64,000 nucleotides of DNA, taken from positions 17,325 to 81,324 of the forward strand of contig CAKQEA010000009.1 of NCBI GenBank assembly GCA_934229785.1, given 5' to 3'. This stretch comes from an uncultured Anaeroplasmataceae bacterium. Its GTDB lineage: Bacteria; Bacillota_I; Bacilli_A; Acholeplasmatales; Anaeroplasmataceae. A program made the position numbers and the translations under genes. Shown here piece after piece: positions 26,901 to 35,490 of the stretch. Within the stretch, counting starts at the first letter, position 1; every line of letters begins with the position of its first letter. Below the pieces are notes generated by a model. It did not search any database. It was not told where the DNA came from and saw nothing but the letters and a program-made list of their open reading frames with translations.

Positions 26901-28378
26901 TTACAAAATTCCATAAATTTTGGTAAGACAGCCTCAATTGTTTCAGCTGATGCAACCATATCATCAGTTATAGATGTTAAATCCGTAATCTTTTCTGGAA
27001 TATGCATTTTAGGATTTACAAACACCTCAAATGAATCAACAATTCCTCCTTGATAAACCTTACAAGCAGCAATTTCGATAATTTTATCATAGCTTTGGGA
27101 TAAACCTGTAGTCTCAATATCAAATACAACATAATAAGCATCTCTTAAACTAATATCACGCTTATCGAATGTAATAAAATACTTAGAATCATCAACATAG
27201 GATAATTCCGTACCATAAATTGGCTTAAAATCAGGAAGCTTTTCAATGGCATGGTTGACATCCGGAATAGCATAAACACCATTATGATCAGTAAATGCCA
27301 TGGCTTTCCATCCCCAGCTTGCAGCAAGCTTAACATAATCAGCAGGTTCAGTTAAACCATCAAGGGTTGAACTCTTTGTATGGCAATGAAGTTCAACACG
27401 CTTAACTGGTGCATCATCAACAACAACCTCTTCCTTATGCATGCCTATAGCTTCAATTGACGAAGCAGTTAAAACAACATCCTTAGCATAATTATCATAT
27501 TCAGCATTACCAATTATTCTTAATTCTACCCCTGATGTAATTTGTTCTTCATACAATTGCTTTTCTTGATCTGTTCTTAACCATTTTTTAACAACAATCG
27601 AGTCAGAATCATCAGTAACCTTTATAGTTGCAAGAGCTGACTTTGTTTTTAAAAATGTTTTAATTTCAATACCGAAAACATAGGCGTTAATTAAAAAAGT
27701 TGGAAATCCATTTTCATTTTGATATTTTGTTAATTCAAATTGAGTTGATGGAATACTTTTAATCTTAGAAACAATTTGGGGAACAAATTTATTTCCATAT
27801 CTAGTTTTTTGATTTTTAATTTCATTATTAAACTTTTGAGCCTGTAGGGCCTCCTGATGCTGACGAGTTAGCTCGTCATCAATTTTCTTATCTAAAGCGT
27901 CAATTTGAGCTTGAACACTTTTTGTTTGATCCTGCTCAACAAAAACATCTACCAAAAGTCCATATTTTTCAAAAGCCTTTTTAACAGGAATACATAAATC
28001 ATCAACACCTAAAGCATCATAGGCAACTAAAAATGTTAGCTTATGACTTTCAAATCTACAATCATCTACACTCAAAGCCTTAAATCTAGCTGATGATGAG
28101 ATTAAAACCTTTAATACCTCATCTAAATACTTTTTATACTCCTCTTCAGTTAAGGAATCATCCTCATATCCAATTGATATCTCTAGTTCAAGATCAAGTG
28201 GCTTTAGTAAATCAGTAATAGATGACATTAGTTTATTGTAAACATTTAATGAAACAGCCTTTTGTAATACAAACGAAATACTTAGTTTCTTACTTATTTT
28301 CTTTAAAACTGCTTCATCAATAGAAATTCTGTTATCAGATAAAAGATTCAATTTTTCAATTTCTTCTACTAGCTTCAT
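23912..28378 (-). CDS. polC: DNA polymerase III alpha subunit, Gram-positive type
   Basis: A 1,488-residue PolC, the main replicative polymerase of low-GC Gram-positives. In order: an N-terminal domain and OB fold (to about 320), a PHP domain (ELHCHTKSSTLDGL, AFTDHNG) interrupted by a DEDD 3'-5' exonuclease (YYVVFDIETTGLS, LVAHNAKFDVGM, HHRAIDDT), the rest of PHP, a zinc-binding CKKCHFHTF...CPVCGEPL segment, and the catalytic palm with PDIDLNFSG. The C-terminal thumb and fingers include FPKAHATAYCMMSL. All metal-binding Asp residues I could check are present. Length is normal to slightly long. A DUF1189-like membrane gene lies 10 bases upstream. Confidence 0.97.
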   Translation of the reverse strand: MKLVEEIEKLNLLSDNRISIDEAVLKKISKKLSISFVLQKAVSLNVYNKLMSSITDLLKPLDLELEISIGYEDDSLTEEEYKKYLDEVLKVLISSSARFKALSVDDCRFESHKLTFLVAYDALGVDDLCIPVKKAFEKYGLLVDVFVEQDQTKSVQAQIDALDKKIDDELTRQHQEALQAQKFNNEIKNQKTRYGNKFVPQIVSKIKSIPSTQFELTKYQNENGFPTFLINAYVFGIEIKTFLKTKSALATIKVTDDSDSIVVKKWLRTDQEKQLYEEQITSGVELRIIGNAEYDNYAKDVVLTASSIEAIGMHKEEVVVDDAPVKRVELHCHTKSSTLDGLTEPADYVKLAASWGWKAMAFTDHNGVYAIPDVNHAIEKLPDFKPIYGTELSYVDDSKYFITFDKRDISLRDAYYVVFDIETTGLSQSYDKIIEIAACKVYQGGIVDSFEVFVNPKMHIPEKITDLTSITDDMVASAETIEAVLPKFMEFCKGSILVAHNAKFDVGMIYRDVKRLNLDCEVLPVIDTLNLFRCGYYEEVKTFNLKSLSKYFKVKQEHHHRAIDDTRVTALCFICMLNDLYKKEILNYQDINSLIDPNVHYRYVIPSHITILSRTNVGYKNMFKIVSDALTTHFYAGNARILKSVLEKYREGILVGSSCVNGNVFELALNRSEEELEEEIKYYDYIEVQPPTAYRQLFDDMPNGEQRVKEIIEKIIRIAKKVGKTVVATSDCHYARPKLKRYRDILIASPQIGGGTHPLERYKESPDMHLRTTNEMLDEFNFLDKDLAYEIVVTNTNLIADMIERWPAFKPETFAPHDDEFKNSFLHVASIEAETKRIVAETKRKLYGDHPHDIVTKRLDHELNCIISNGYASIYYICHLMVTKSLSDGYLVGSRGSVGSSLVATMMNISEINPLAPHYRCKKCHFHTFKMRDDEIAQYGLTDLEKPFQEILRSVDSGYDLPDAVCPVCGEPLAKDGHDIPFETFLGFNGDKTPDIDLNFSGEYQAQAHEYVRSVFGPENAFRAGTVGTIAEKNAFGYVKGYCERKEINLRSCEMDRIATYLVGVKRSTGQHPGGIVVVPHYVDIYDVTPVQYPADNIENNWRTTHFDYHSFEQNLLKFDILGHDDPTLIKYFMDYVHEHQKDFPFDNPQDIPIDDKNLYRLFYDPSVIGVTAEDIDSPVASYAVPELGTNFVRGMLVETLPRTFAQLVKISGLSHGTDVWNTNAQDLVAGKTEFGKIEFKDIIGCRDDIMVDLLRFGVEPLSSFKIMEFVRKGKVAKDPETWEKYTKMMREKNVPEWYIWSCARIKYMFPKAHATAYCMMSLRIAWFKVYAPSLFYSAWFSKRAKNHSVVAYLGGKVAIRAAMEEIQNKEGRTATDDDKFIALQVALEMVARGIKFLPVNVMKSDATIFTIEDGNLRIPFSAVDSLGESIAFDIVERRNEQPFTSKKDVLKRTRLSQTLFENFNIMHAFGDLPDEDPEEEQGIFAFM

Positions 28379-28387
28379 AAAAAACCT

Positions 28388-29167
28388 CTATACTTTTCTT
28401 ATACGAATTATATGAGCAAATGTAATATTACAGTAAATCATTGGAAAAAGAAATGCCAAATACTGAATCAACTCTGCTCCAAAAATAAAGTAAAATGACA
28501 TAATTACAAAATAAATACCTGTTGAAAAAAATATAAGCTTAAAGCGTACATCTTTAGCAATATCAGGATTAACAAATATACTTAACAAAATTGAACAAAC
28601 AATTATAATAGCATAATAAAGTAGCATAAATAAAACATCTATAAAAAATGAAACCTTTGAATAACCAACATTTGCTCTATCTAATACCTGATCTAACATC
28701 TGCTGCATATAAACTGTATCAGTAACAACACCATTACTTACATTTTCAAATGTAAAACTCTTACAATCAATATCAGTGTATTTAACCTCAGCTATTTTCA
28801 TTTTGCTAAAATAAACTGTAACACCTTTTTCTAAAAAATTAAATACAAATCTATTCTGAGAATAAGCCTCACCATTTAAAGCATTAATAACTACGCTTTC
28901 TGATGAAGTCTGATAAACATCCCCTGAAAGTGTAGAAGTATTTGAATCATACGATACATTGCCCTTATCACTAAGAGTAATGATAGTTGTTATTTGCTTA
29001 GCATTATCATAATCAAAATGATTTGTTGAATAGTTTTTTAAACCACAAGCCAAAATGCTTATACCAAACAAAATTAAAACATAGCCTACAACCCTTGATA
29101 TTTTTTCTTTAAACAACATCACAATCATTTTAGGATGACAAATAGCTAATTTAATAATTTTGTACAT
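28388..29167 (-). CDS. DUF1189-like membrane protein
   Basis: A 259-residue protein: one helix near the N-terminus (VGYVLILFGISILACGL), an extracytoplasmic domain of about 130 residues and four further helices near the C-terminus. The layout is like DUF1189 proteins. The match is not strong enough for certainty. It is 10 bases upstream of polC and probably cotranscribed with it. The function is unknown. Confidence 0.5.
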   Translation of the reverse strand: MYKIIKLAICHPKMIVMLFKEKISRVVGYVLILFGISILACGLKNYSTNHFDYDNAKQITTIITLSDKGNVSYDSNTSTLSGDVYQTSSESVVINALNGEAYSQNRFVFNFLEKGVTVYFSKMKIAEVKYTDIDCKSFTFENVSNGVVTDTVYMQQMLDQVLDRANVGYSKVSFFIDVLFMLLYYAIIIVCSILLSIFVNPDIAKDVRFKLIFFSTGIYFVIMSFYFIFGAELIQYLAFLFPMIYCNITFAHIIRIRKV

Positions 29168-29239
29168 CTAATCACCTCTAATATTCTTACCGAATAGCAT
29201 TATTATATCAAATAATGTCTATTTTTAATAGACTTTACT

Positions 29240-29267
29240 TTGAAAATATTTTTTATTATTTTATAAT
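29240..29267 (+). promoter_or_regulatory. Promoter of the radical SAM gene
   Basis: TTGAAA and TATAAT are 16 bases apart and lie downstream of the earlier in-frame ATG at 29215, which supports the start at 29284. Confidence 0.6.
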
Positions 29268-29283
29268 ATTATTGGTGATTAAA

Positions 29284-30222
29284 ATGAATTTTATTACAAA
29301 AGAAAAGCCTTACAATACATTAACTGCATATAATCTTTACAAATACAACTCGAAGGTAGCAAAAATTGCCCTAAACGCTGATTTTACCTGTCCTAATAAG
29401 GATGGAAAAAAAGGATATGGGGGCTGTAGCTATTGTTCTAAGCTTGGAAGTGGTGATTTTGCAGGCAATAAAGAAAAACCACTTAAGGAGCAATTTGAGG
29501 ACATAAGAAAAATATTAGAACAAAAATGGCCTAATATTAAATATATGCCCTATCTTCAAGCAAATTCTAATACCTATGCATCATTAGATCATTTAAAAAA
29601 AATTTATGATGAGGTTATTAAACTTGGTGGTGATAAAACAATAGGTATTAGTATCGCCACAAGAGCTGATTGTCTACCACAAAATATTGTAGATTATCTT
29701 GGCACTCTAAATAAAAAAATAAACGTTCAGATTGAGCTTGGATTACAAACATCAAACGAAATAACAGCAAAACAAATTAATAGATGTTCAACAAATGATG
29801 AATTTATTGATGCTGTTAAAAGACTTAGGGAACAAAACATCGAGGTAGTAGCTCATATTATTAATGGGCTTCCCTATGAAGATGAAGTCGATATGTTAAA
29901 TACAATTAATTTTTTAAATAAGCTTGATATTCAAGGAATTAAGATTCACTCATTGCTCGTTTTAAAGGATACCGCTTTAGAAAAACAATACTATAATGAG
30001 CATTTTAAAATACTAACCCTTAATGAATATGTTGAAATAACAGCCAAGCAAATTACTCATCTTAGAGATGACATAATAATACATAGACTGGCTGCTGATG
30101 GTAACGTATTAGATTTAATTGAACCTAAATGGACAATAAAAAAGATGGTTGTGATGAATGAAATAGATAAATACCTAAGAAAATTTAATTTATATCAAGG
30201 AAAATATTATAAGCCAGAGTAA
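29284..30222 (+). CDS. TIGR01212-type radical SAM protein
   Basis: A 312-residue radical SAM enzyme of the YtqA/TIGR01212 group. The Cys triad is in CPNKDGKKGYGGCSYCSKLG. Later blocks are YLQANSNTYASLDHLK and GLQTSNEITAKQINRC, and HIINGLPYEDEVDM. Radical SAM proteins cleave S-adenosylmethionine with a [4Fe-4S] cluster. The substrate of this group was not known to me (tRNA modification is one suggestion). Start ATG 29284 has GGTGAT upstream and a promoter just before it. A strong terminator follows at once. Confidence 0.87.
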   Translation: MNFITKEKPYNTLTAYNLYKYNSKVAKIALNADFTCPNKDGKKGYGGCSYCSKLGSGDFAGNKEKPLKEQFEDIRKILEQKWPNIKYMPYLQANSNTYASLDHLKKIYDEVIKLGGDKTIGISIATRADCLPQNIVDYLGTLNKKINVQIELGLQTSNEITAKQINRCSTNDEFIDAVKRLREQNIEVVAHIINGLPYEDEVDMLNTINFLNKLDIQGIKIHSLLVLKDTALEKQYYNEHFKILTLNEYVEITAKQITHLRDDIIIHRLAADGNVLDLIEPKWTIKKMVVMNEIDKYLRKFNLYQGKYYKPE

Positions 30223-30240
30223 GCTCTGGCTTATAATATA
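30211..30240 (+). terminator. Terminator of the radical SAM gene
   Basis: AAGCCAGAG and CTCTGGCTT frame TAAG. It overlaps the stop codon. A near-identical hairpin occurs at 31967-31992. Confidence 0.8.
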
Positions 30241-30247
30241 TTTTCAT

Positions 30248-30550
30248 TTAATAAAATAAGAAGGTAAAAACTAAAACTAAAATACAAACACTATTAGCAA
30301 TAAAATATGGTTTATAAATCTTATAATGGCCTCTTATTAAATGATAGATAAGTGATGCCACAAGAACAATAATCAATGCTAAATTATATTCTAAATATTT
30401 ATATAGAATTACAGCCAAAGACATTCCCAAAGAATTTGCTGCAATAGTAATATAAACAAAAAATAATAAAGCTATGCAAGTTAAAATTATTATTGAAATC
30501 ATTTTAAATTTCAACTCATTTTTAAATTCCTTGAAATATAAGTCATCCAT
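30248..30550 (-). CDS. Small three-helix membrane protein, paralogue B
   Basis: A 100-residue protein with a short hydrophilic N-terminus (LYFKEFKNELKFK), three hydrophobic helices and the loop YHLIRGHYKIYKPYFI. It is a tandem paralogue of the neighbouring 99-residue protein (roughly 40% alike by eye). Family unknown. Its start has GGGAGATG. It is the last gene of a unit whose first gene is broken. Confidence 0.65.
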   Translation of the reverse strand: MDDLYFKEFKNELKFKMISIIILTCIALLFFVYITIAANSLGMSLAVILYKYLEYNLALIIVLVASLIYHLIRGHYKIYKPYFIANSVCILVLVFTFLFY

Positions 30551-30563
30551 AATATCATCTCCC

Positions 30564-30863
30564 TTAATATAAAAGCCAATATAAAAAGCATAGTCCTAAA
30601 AACAAAATGCAAATTGGACAAATTATAAAATATGGCTTATACAATTTATAGTGTTTCTTTATTAAATGATATATAAAAAATAATAGAAATACTAGAATTA
30701 AAGTTCCTACAATTTCACTATATTTTATTAAAAAAACACCAAATATATCCTTAATTTTAATAAATGGTAGTGGTATTACAATCGCTATAATTGTTACAAT
30801 TATGTATGCTATGCATCTAATTAGAAATTCATTTTTATACTGTTTCAATCCAAAATCACTCAT
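30564..30863 (-). CDS. Small three-helix membrane protein, paralogue A
   Basis: A 99-residue protein with the same plan as its neighbour: a QYKNEF segment, three helices and YHLIKKHYKLYKPYFI. Its ATG comes one base after the TAA of the broken gene upstream, with GAAGGGA as Shine-Dalgarno inside that gene. Expression therefore was coupled to the intact ancestor. Function unknown. Confidence 0.65.
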   Translation of the reverse strand: MSDFGLKQYKNEFLIRCIAYIIVTIIAIVIPLPFIKIKDIFGVFLIKYSEIVGTLILVFLLFFIYHLIKKHYKLYKPYFIICPICILFLGLCFLYWLLY

Positions 30864-30864
30864 A

Positions 30865-31789
30865 TTATAACGTCCCTTCTACTTTTATATAATTGCAATT
30901 TGAACATTTGTAATTATTAGCATCATATTGCGGTATAATCACACTAGTGTTATATCTACTAGTAATCCTTTTTAAATTATGTTTTTCCTTATATTCACGT
31001 CCACAACCACAAGTTGCTATATGATATTCATTGTTATATTGACTATATTTTTTTTAAAAAACATGTTTAAGTTCAAATGATAAATTCAATATTTTTAAAT
31101 ATCCAACATCATTCATTTTACCAAAGCAATCTAGGATAATGTTATTATCATTTGAATCAAAATCATATACATCTGTTATGTGTAGAGTTGTATATGTTGA
31201 TGAAGCTTTAGTGTAATGAAAATTTCTAAGTGATAAATAAGCATCGCGATCACAAGTTTTCGTTGACCACAAATAACAAGCATCTCCATTAGTAGCATTA
31301 TCATGCACCAAACTCTTTGTTAACTCAACATTACTTAAAACGTCTTTATAGTATGAATCGTAATATTCATAATTATTATTTGAACAATATGCTTTTATTA
31401 ATAGTTCAAGTGATAATTTACAATCAAGTTTACTAAATAATGTTATCCGCTGAATAAATTAAAACGTCATAATAGGCATTTGAATCATTTGCATAATTTG
31501 TATTCAAATTATCACGATAGGCTTTATAGCGATTTTTTAGTTCATATACATTTAAAATCAAACTTGATGCATTGCTGTTTTCTATAATTTTTACTATATT
31601 ATCATTTTCATTTAAAGCTGATGCATTATTATTAGCTAGCTCTTCCTCTACACTAGTAATTCCGCTATAAAATGTTTCTTTATCAAAAACATACATAGCC
31701 TTGGTCTTTACATTTAAAATTAAAACAATAAAACCAAAAATAAAACAAATAACTCCAATACATGTTTTCTTTAAAAACAATTTTCTCAT
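30865..31789 (-). pseudogene. Broken membrane-anchored protein with C-terminal zinc-ribbon-like segment
   Basis: The gene starts properly (AGGGAGG, then MRKLFLKKTCIGVICFIFGF, one helix) and runs to a stop at 31433. A shift of frame there continues LFSKLDCKLSLELLIKAYCS and on through LVHDNATNGDACYLWSTKTC to a TAA at 31054. Beyond that single stop the same frame continues with YHIATCGCGREYKEKHNLKR and YKCSNCNYIKVEGTL, a CxC plus CxxC metal-binding-like pair, ending at 30865. So one frameshift and one nonsense codon break what was an approximately 305-residue protein. An assembly error is possible for the frameshift (TTATTTAGTAAA) but less so for the stop. Confidence 0.7.
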
Positions 31790-31966
31790 ATAGCATCCTC
31801 CCTTTTAAATAATTATACACAAGAGAGATTATATATTCAACATGTTTTTAAACATTTTTATGTAATTTATTCCCTTATTTATCGTTTTTAGTAAATAATA
31901 TTTGGTATAAGTTCATTATAAGAAAATAAATAAAAAAATAATAAATTTTACATTAATGAAAATAAT

Positions 31967-31992
31967 AAAAGCCAGAGTAAGTTCTGGCTTTT
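31967..31992 (-). terminator. Terminator of the LeuRS-like gene
   Basis: AAAAGCCAGA and TTCTGGCTTTT pair, followed on the minus strand by TTATTATTTTC. It is almost the same hairpin as at 30211. The rest of 31790-32001 shows nothing else. Confidence 0.8.
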
Positions 31993-32001
31993 ATTATAAA
32001 A

Positions 32002-33999
32002 TTAATCAGGAATATCTTCATTTGAAACCGAATATTTACCACCAAATACCTCTTTATATATTTCCTCACAAGTAAAAGGAATTAATGGATAAGCTATAAC
32101 TATAAATTTTAATACCTGTTTTTTAGATAATCCTGATTTTAAAATATATTCACTAATAAAATTATATACACTCTTAGCATATTCACAAACATTGCCAGCC
32201 TTTAAATACAATTTAGAATCATTTATAAGCTCATATAGGGCATAATCCGATAATGAATTTGCTTGATTATTCTCCTTAAGCTTAATAAAGCATTCATCTA
32301 AAGCCTTATTAATATCCTCAAGCTCATAGCTGTTTAAAACAAACTCCTCATCAAGCTTTGCTTTCATAAAATAAAGTCTAATTGAATCAGAATGATATTT
32401 CACAAGCATTTGATTTAAATCAATTAAATTATTATTAGACCTTATAATTTTTTTTCTTCTGTGGTCTAAAACATTATCAACTAAAAATAATCTATGAATT
32501 AGTGAATTAGTAATACCACATTCATTTTTAATAATTCTATAAAATATTAAAGGCATTAAAATAGATGAATAAATATCACCCTTTGATGCGTAATAATATT
32601 CTATACCATTCCATTCATTATATATCTTAACCGCATCATTTGATAAAATTGGAACAATTGCTCCAATACTATCATATAACATCCCTAAAATAGGAGTAAT
32701 TCCTTCAATAAATAAATTATTAATTGTGCCATTCATGGTACTGCCTTCAATATTAGCTCCATCAGGCAAAACTGGTCTTAGATGCTTAGAAAAGGCGTAT
32801 GGTAAATAACCATCAAGTGAATAAATCTCGCCACTAAGCTTGTCTTCTAAAAATGGGAACAAACAACCAAAATTATCAAGTGATGATAGTAATATTTCAT
32901 GCTTGTCATAATAACAAACCTCTTCTGCCATATCAGCCTCAACAAATGCTTCAAATATTTTATTTTTTGCCTCATTAGGAGTCATTCCATCAAGAAAATC
33001 CGAGTTAATAAGATGGCCATCATCTATTATATCTATTATATCTAATCCATCCTCATTAGCTAAAGCTAAATCATCTAAATCAGCACCAGGTATGCCTAAA
33101 TAAGCATCAGTCTTAAACATGTTTGAAATAAAAATTGGAATATCATTTCCGGTTAAAGGATTCTTACAACTTAAACCACTATAGGCAAATGCCATTTGAC
33201 TATTACTATCTAAATATGAAATAATACTTTGATATTCATTAATATCAATGTAATTTGTAATATCAATAAATTCAGGATTTAGAAAAATAAAGCTAACACC
33301 ACCTAAAAATTGAGGTTCATATAGCTTTACATGTAGTGTTGAGCCATTTGAAACAATCAAATTAAGTTTCATAAGCTTTTTAGGAGAAAAACAATTTATT
33401 AGTTTTTTCTTCAATTCATCATTACAATCTAAATTATTAATGTCGTTAATAACATCATCAATCACTGAATCTATTTTTAGAACAAATGACTTTTGCTTTA
33501 TAATAGTTAGATTTTCATAATTTGTAATAGTATCATATATTTTATTTTTTTTCTTATCATATAAAACCTTAGCTTCCTTATAAACAATGTAGCCTTTATT
33601 ATATAAATCTAAAAAAGCCTGTTGTAAAGCCTGCAAAAATTCATTATGCTTCATATCAATGTAGGCATCATTATTTATACCAATTCCAAGCTTTAGCATT
33701 TGATTTTTAAAAATATCAGTAATATCATCATTTATAACATTATTAAGCTTTTTATTCTCTAAGAATGCTGAATAGCATAATGAATGACAACCAGTTGGAA
33801 ACAAAACATTGTTATGATCTAAACGCAAAAAACGTCCAATAACATCGGCAGAAACTAAATGACGGAAGCCTCCATCCTGAAATCCATATAAATTTGCTTT
33901 AGGAAAATAAGCATATACATAGGATTTCTTTTTTAACCTATCGTTGTCTAAAGCAAAATAATTGTTCATAGACCAATATTTAATCCAATAATCTTCCAT
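32002..33999 (-). CDS. Leucyl-tRNA-synthetase-like paralogue lacking catalytic motifs
   Basis: A protein of about 665 residues that aligns by pattern with LeuRS from end to end. WIKYW and YVYAYFPKANLYG mark the start of the Rossmann fold, VSADVIGRFLRLDHNNVLFPTG the helix after HIGH, NPLTGNDIPIFISN and GIPGADLDD the CP1 editing domain, and SDSIRLYFMKA and AYPLIPFTCEEIY the C-terminal part. The HIGH motif has become LYGFQDGG (about residue 40), KMSKS has become RRKKIIRSN (about 515), the editing threonine stretch TTRPDT is KLYEPQF, and the SRQRYWG block is missing. It therefore should not charge tRNA. It lies after an acyl carrier protein gene, which is suggestive. Two adjacent ATGs occur; the second (33999) has better spacing from GGGAGG. 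Confidence 0.75.
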   Translation of the reverse strand: MEDYWIKYWSMNNYFALDNDRLKKKSYVYAYFPKANLYGFQDGGFRHLVSADVIGRFLRLDHNNVLFPTGCHSLCYSAFLENKKLNNVINDDITDIFKNQMLKLGIGINNDAYIDMKHNEFLQALQQAFLDLYNKGYIVYKEAKVLYDKKKNKIYDTITNYENLTIIKQKSFVLKIDSVIDDVINDINNLDCNDELKKKLINCFSPKKLMKLNLIVSNGSTLHVKLYEPQFLGGVSFIFLNPEFIDITNYIDINEYQSIISYLDSNSQMAFAYSGLSCKNPLTGNDIPIFISNMFKTDAYLGIPGADLDDLALANEDGLDIIDIIDDGHLINSDFLDGMTPNEAKNKIFEAFVEADMAEEVCYYDKHEILLSSLDNFGCLFPFLEDKLSGEIYSLDGYLPYAFSKHLRPVLPDGANIEGSTMNGTINNLFIEGITPILGMLYDSIGAIVPILSNDAVKIYNEWNGIEYYYASKGDIYSSILMPLIFYRIIKNECGITNSLIHRLFLVDNVLDHRRKKIIRSNNNLIDLNQMLVKYHSDSIRLYFMKAKLDEEFVLNSYELEDINKALDECFIKLKENNQANSLSDYALYELINDSKLYLKAGNVCEYAKSVYNFISEYILKSGLSKKQVLKFIVIAYPLIPFTCEEIYKEVFGGKYSVSNEDIPD

Positions 34000-34010
34000 C
34001 ATTTCACCTC

Positions 34011-34047
34011 CCTAAAAAAAATAAAAATGACTGTCAAGCAGTCATTT
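34011..34047 (-). terminator. Terminator after acpP
   Basis: AAATGACTG and CAGTCATTT frame TCAAG, followed on the minus strand by TTATTTTTTTT. It sits between acpP and the LeuRS-like gene, so the latter depends on read-through or on a promoter that I do not see. Confidence 0.85.
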
Positions 34048-34053
34048 CAAATC

Positions 34054-34287
34054 TTACTGAATTTTTGATTCAATATAATCGACGATATTTTTTACTGTAG
34101 AAATGGCCTCTGCATTATCAGTATCAATTTCAATATTGAATGCATCCTCAAGATCCATAACAATCTGAACTGCATCAATACTATCAGCACCTAAATCTTC
34201 CTTTAAAGTTGCTTCAGGTGTAACCTTATCTGCATCAACATTTAATTCTTCAACGATAATTTCTTTTACCTTATCAAAAACGTTCAT
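34054..34287 (-). CDS. acpP: Acyl carrier protein
   Basis: A 77-residue acidic carrier protein. The phosphopantetheine serine lies in DLGADSIDAVQ (about residue 36), where Ile replaces the usual Leu after DS. It otherwise fits fatty-acid ACPs in length and charge. A perfect promoter and an AGGAGG site are upstream and a terminator follows. No fatty-acid synthesis gene is adjacent, and a LeuRS-like protein follows, so a dedicated carrier role cannot be excluded. Confidence 0.9.
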   Translation of the reverse strand: MNVFDKVKEIIVEELNVDADKVTPEATLKEDLGADSIDAVQIVMDLEDAFNIEIDTDNAEAISTVKNIVDYIESKIQ

Positions 34288-34314
34288 AAAACGAACCTCC
34301 TATATCTAACAATG

Positions 34315-34343
34315 ATTATAACAAAAAACAATATCATTGTAAA
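34315..34343 (-). promoter_or_regulatory. Promoter of acpP
   Basis: On the minus strand TTTACA and TATAAT are 17 bases apart, about 30 bases before the ATG. Confidence 0.75.
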
Positions 34344-34349
34344 CAAAAT

Positions 34350-35489
34350 TTAATCTATTATACGAGCGTAAAATTCAACAAATTCACTCATTTTGTTTAA
34401 TTCTTCACCACTAATTCTTTTTGTAATCACCAAATTACCCAATTTTTTTTCACAAATTGAATAATCAAAGCCAATATTAGTTTTAATAAAATATCTTGAG
34501 CTATGATTTTTATTACCACAGCACTCAAACTCATACTTAGGTATAAACTTTTGTCTATAATCTGATAGAACAAGTCCTAAATCAAAAACAATTGAATTTG
34601 CAGTTGTAGGTCCTGCTCCCTTACCATACATAACCTGTGTTGAGCACCCTTCACCATAATATCTAATAATGTTATATTCATAATCAGCGTTGGCAAGCAA
34701 ATTATCTGATTTAAATAAAACTGGCTCAACCGCAATTGAAACCTCATTATTATTAAGCATAGCTGAAGCTAAAAATTTAAGTTTATATCCTAATAAATCA
34801 ACAATCTCGACAATCTCACTATTAACATTTTTAATTCCATAGTGATATACATCATCAATATTAATCTTACTATTAAAACAAATCATAGACAATATAGCAA
34901 TTTTACGAACCATATCAAGTCCTTCTAAATCAGCAGTTGGATCACTTTCAGCAAATCCTAAAGCTTGCGCCTTAGCCAAAGCATCTGAAAAAGAAATCTT
35001 CTCCTTTTGCATCATTGTCAAAATATAATTAGTTGTTCCGTTTAAAATACCTTCTATTTTAGTAATATGGTTAAATGGAGCACTATTAAGAAGTGTATGA
35101 ACAATTGGAATTCCACCACCAACAGATGCCTCAAATAATAGCTTAACCTTATTTTCCATCGCAATTGTTTGAAGCTCTACATAATGACTAGCAATTACCT
35201 CCTTATTAGCAGTAATAACATGCTTCGAACGAGCTAAAGCCCTTTTCATATATTCAAAGGAAACAGCTGCTCCCATCATTTCAACTACAACATCAACATC
35301 CTCATCATCAAGTATTTGTTCATAATCAGTTGTAAGTAATGATTTATCAATATTTTTATTTTCCTTATTTCTTACTAAAACATATTTAACATTAACCTCA
35401 TAGCTTTGAAATATTCTAAAAGCCTTTGAATCTAAAATATCAAATACTGCCCTTCCTACTGTACCAAGGCCTAATAAAGCAACATTCAT
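34350..35489 (-). CDS. hom: Homoserine dehydrogenase (no C-terminal ACT domain)
   Basis: A 379-residue NAD(P)-dependent homoserine dehydrogenase: ALLGLGTVGRAVF, ANKEVIASHY, GGGIPIVHTL, GILNGTTNYIL and SDPTADLEGLDMVRK. It reduces aspartate semialdehyde to homoserine. The usual approximately 430-residue Gram-positive enzyme ends in an ACT domain that binds threonine. Here the chain stops at the end of the catalytic domain, and an ACT protein is encoded immediately upstream instead. I chose ATG 35489, with GGTGGAG 4 bases before it, one base after the preceding stop. It is the last gene of the threonine operon. Confidence 0.92.
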   Translation of the reverse strand: MNVALLGLGTVGRAVFDILDSKAFRIFQSYEVNVKYVLVRNKENKNIDKSLLTTDYEQILDDEDVDVVVEMMGAAVSFEYMKRALARSKHVITANKEVIASHYVELQTIAMENKVKLLFEASVGGGIPIVHTLLNSAPFNHITKIEGILNGTTNYILTMMQKEKISFSDALAKAQALGFAESDPTADLEGLDMVRKIAILSMICFNSKINIDDVYHYGIKNVNSEIVEIVDLLGYKLKFLASAMLNNNEVSIAVEPVLFKSDNLLANADYEYNIIRYYGEGCSTQVMYGKGAGPTTANSIVFDLGLVLSDYRQKFIPKYEFECCGNKNHSSRYFIKTNIGFDYSICEKKLGNLVITKRISGEELNKMSEFVEFYARIID

Positions 35490-35490
35490 A

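Noticed and set aside
34318..34343. Small hairpin ACAAT/ATTGT followed by T run, considered as the hom terminator
   Set aside because: It lies upstream of hom's stop in the acpP direction and coincides with the much better -35/-10 pair of acpP.
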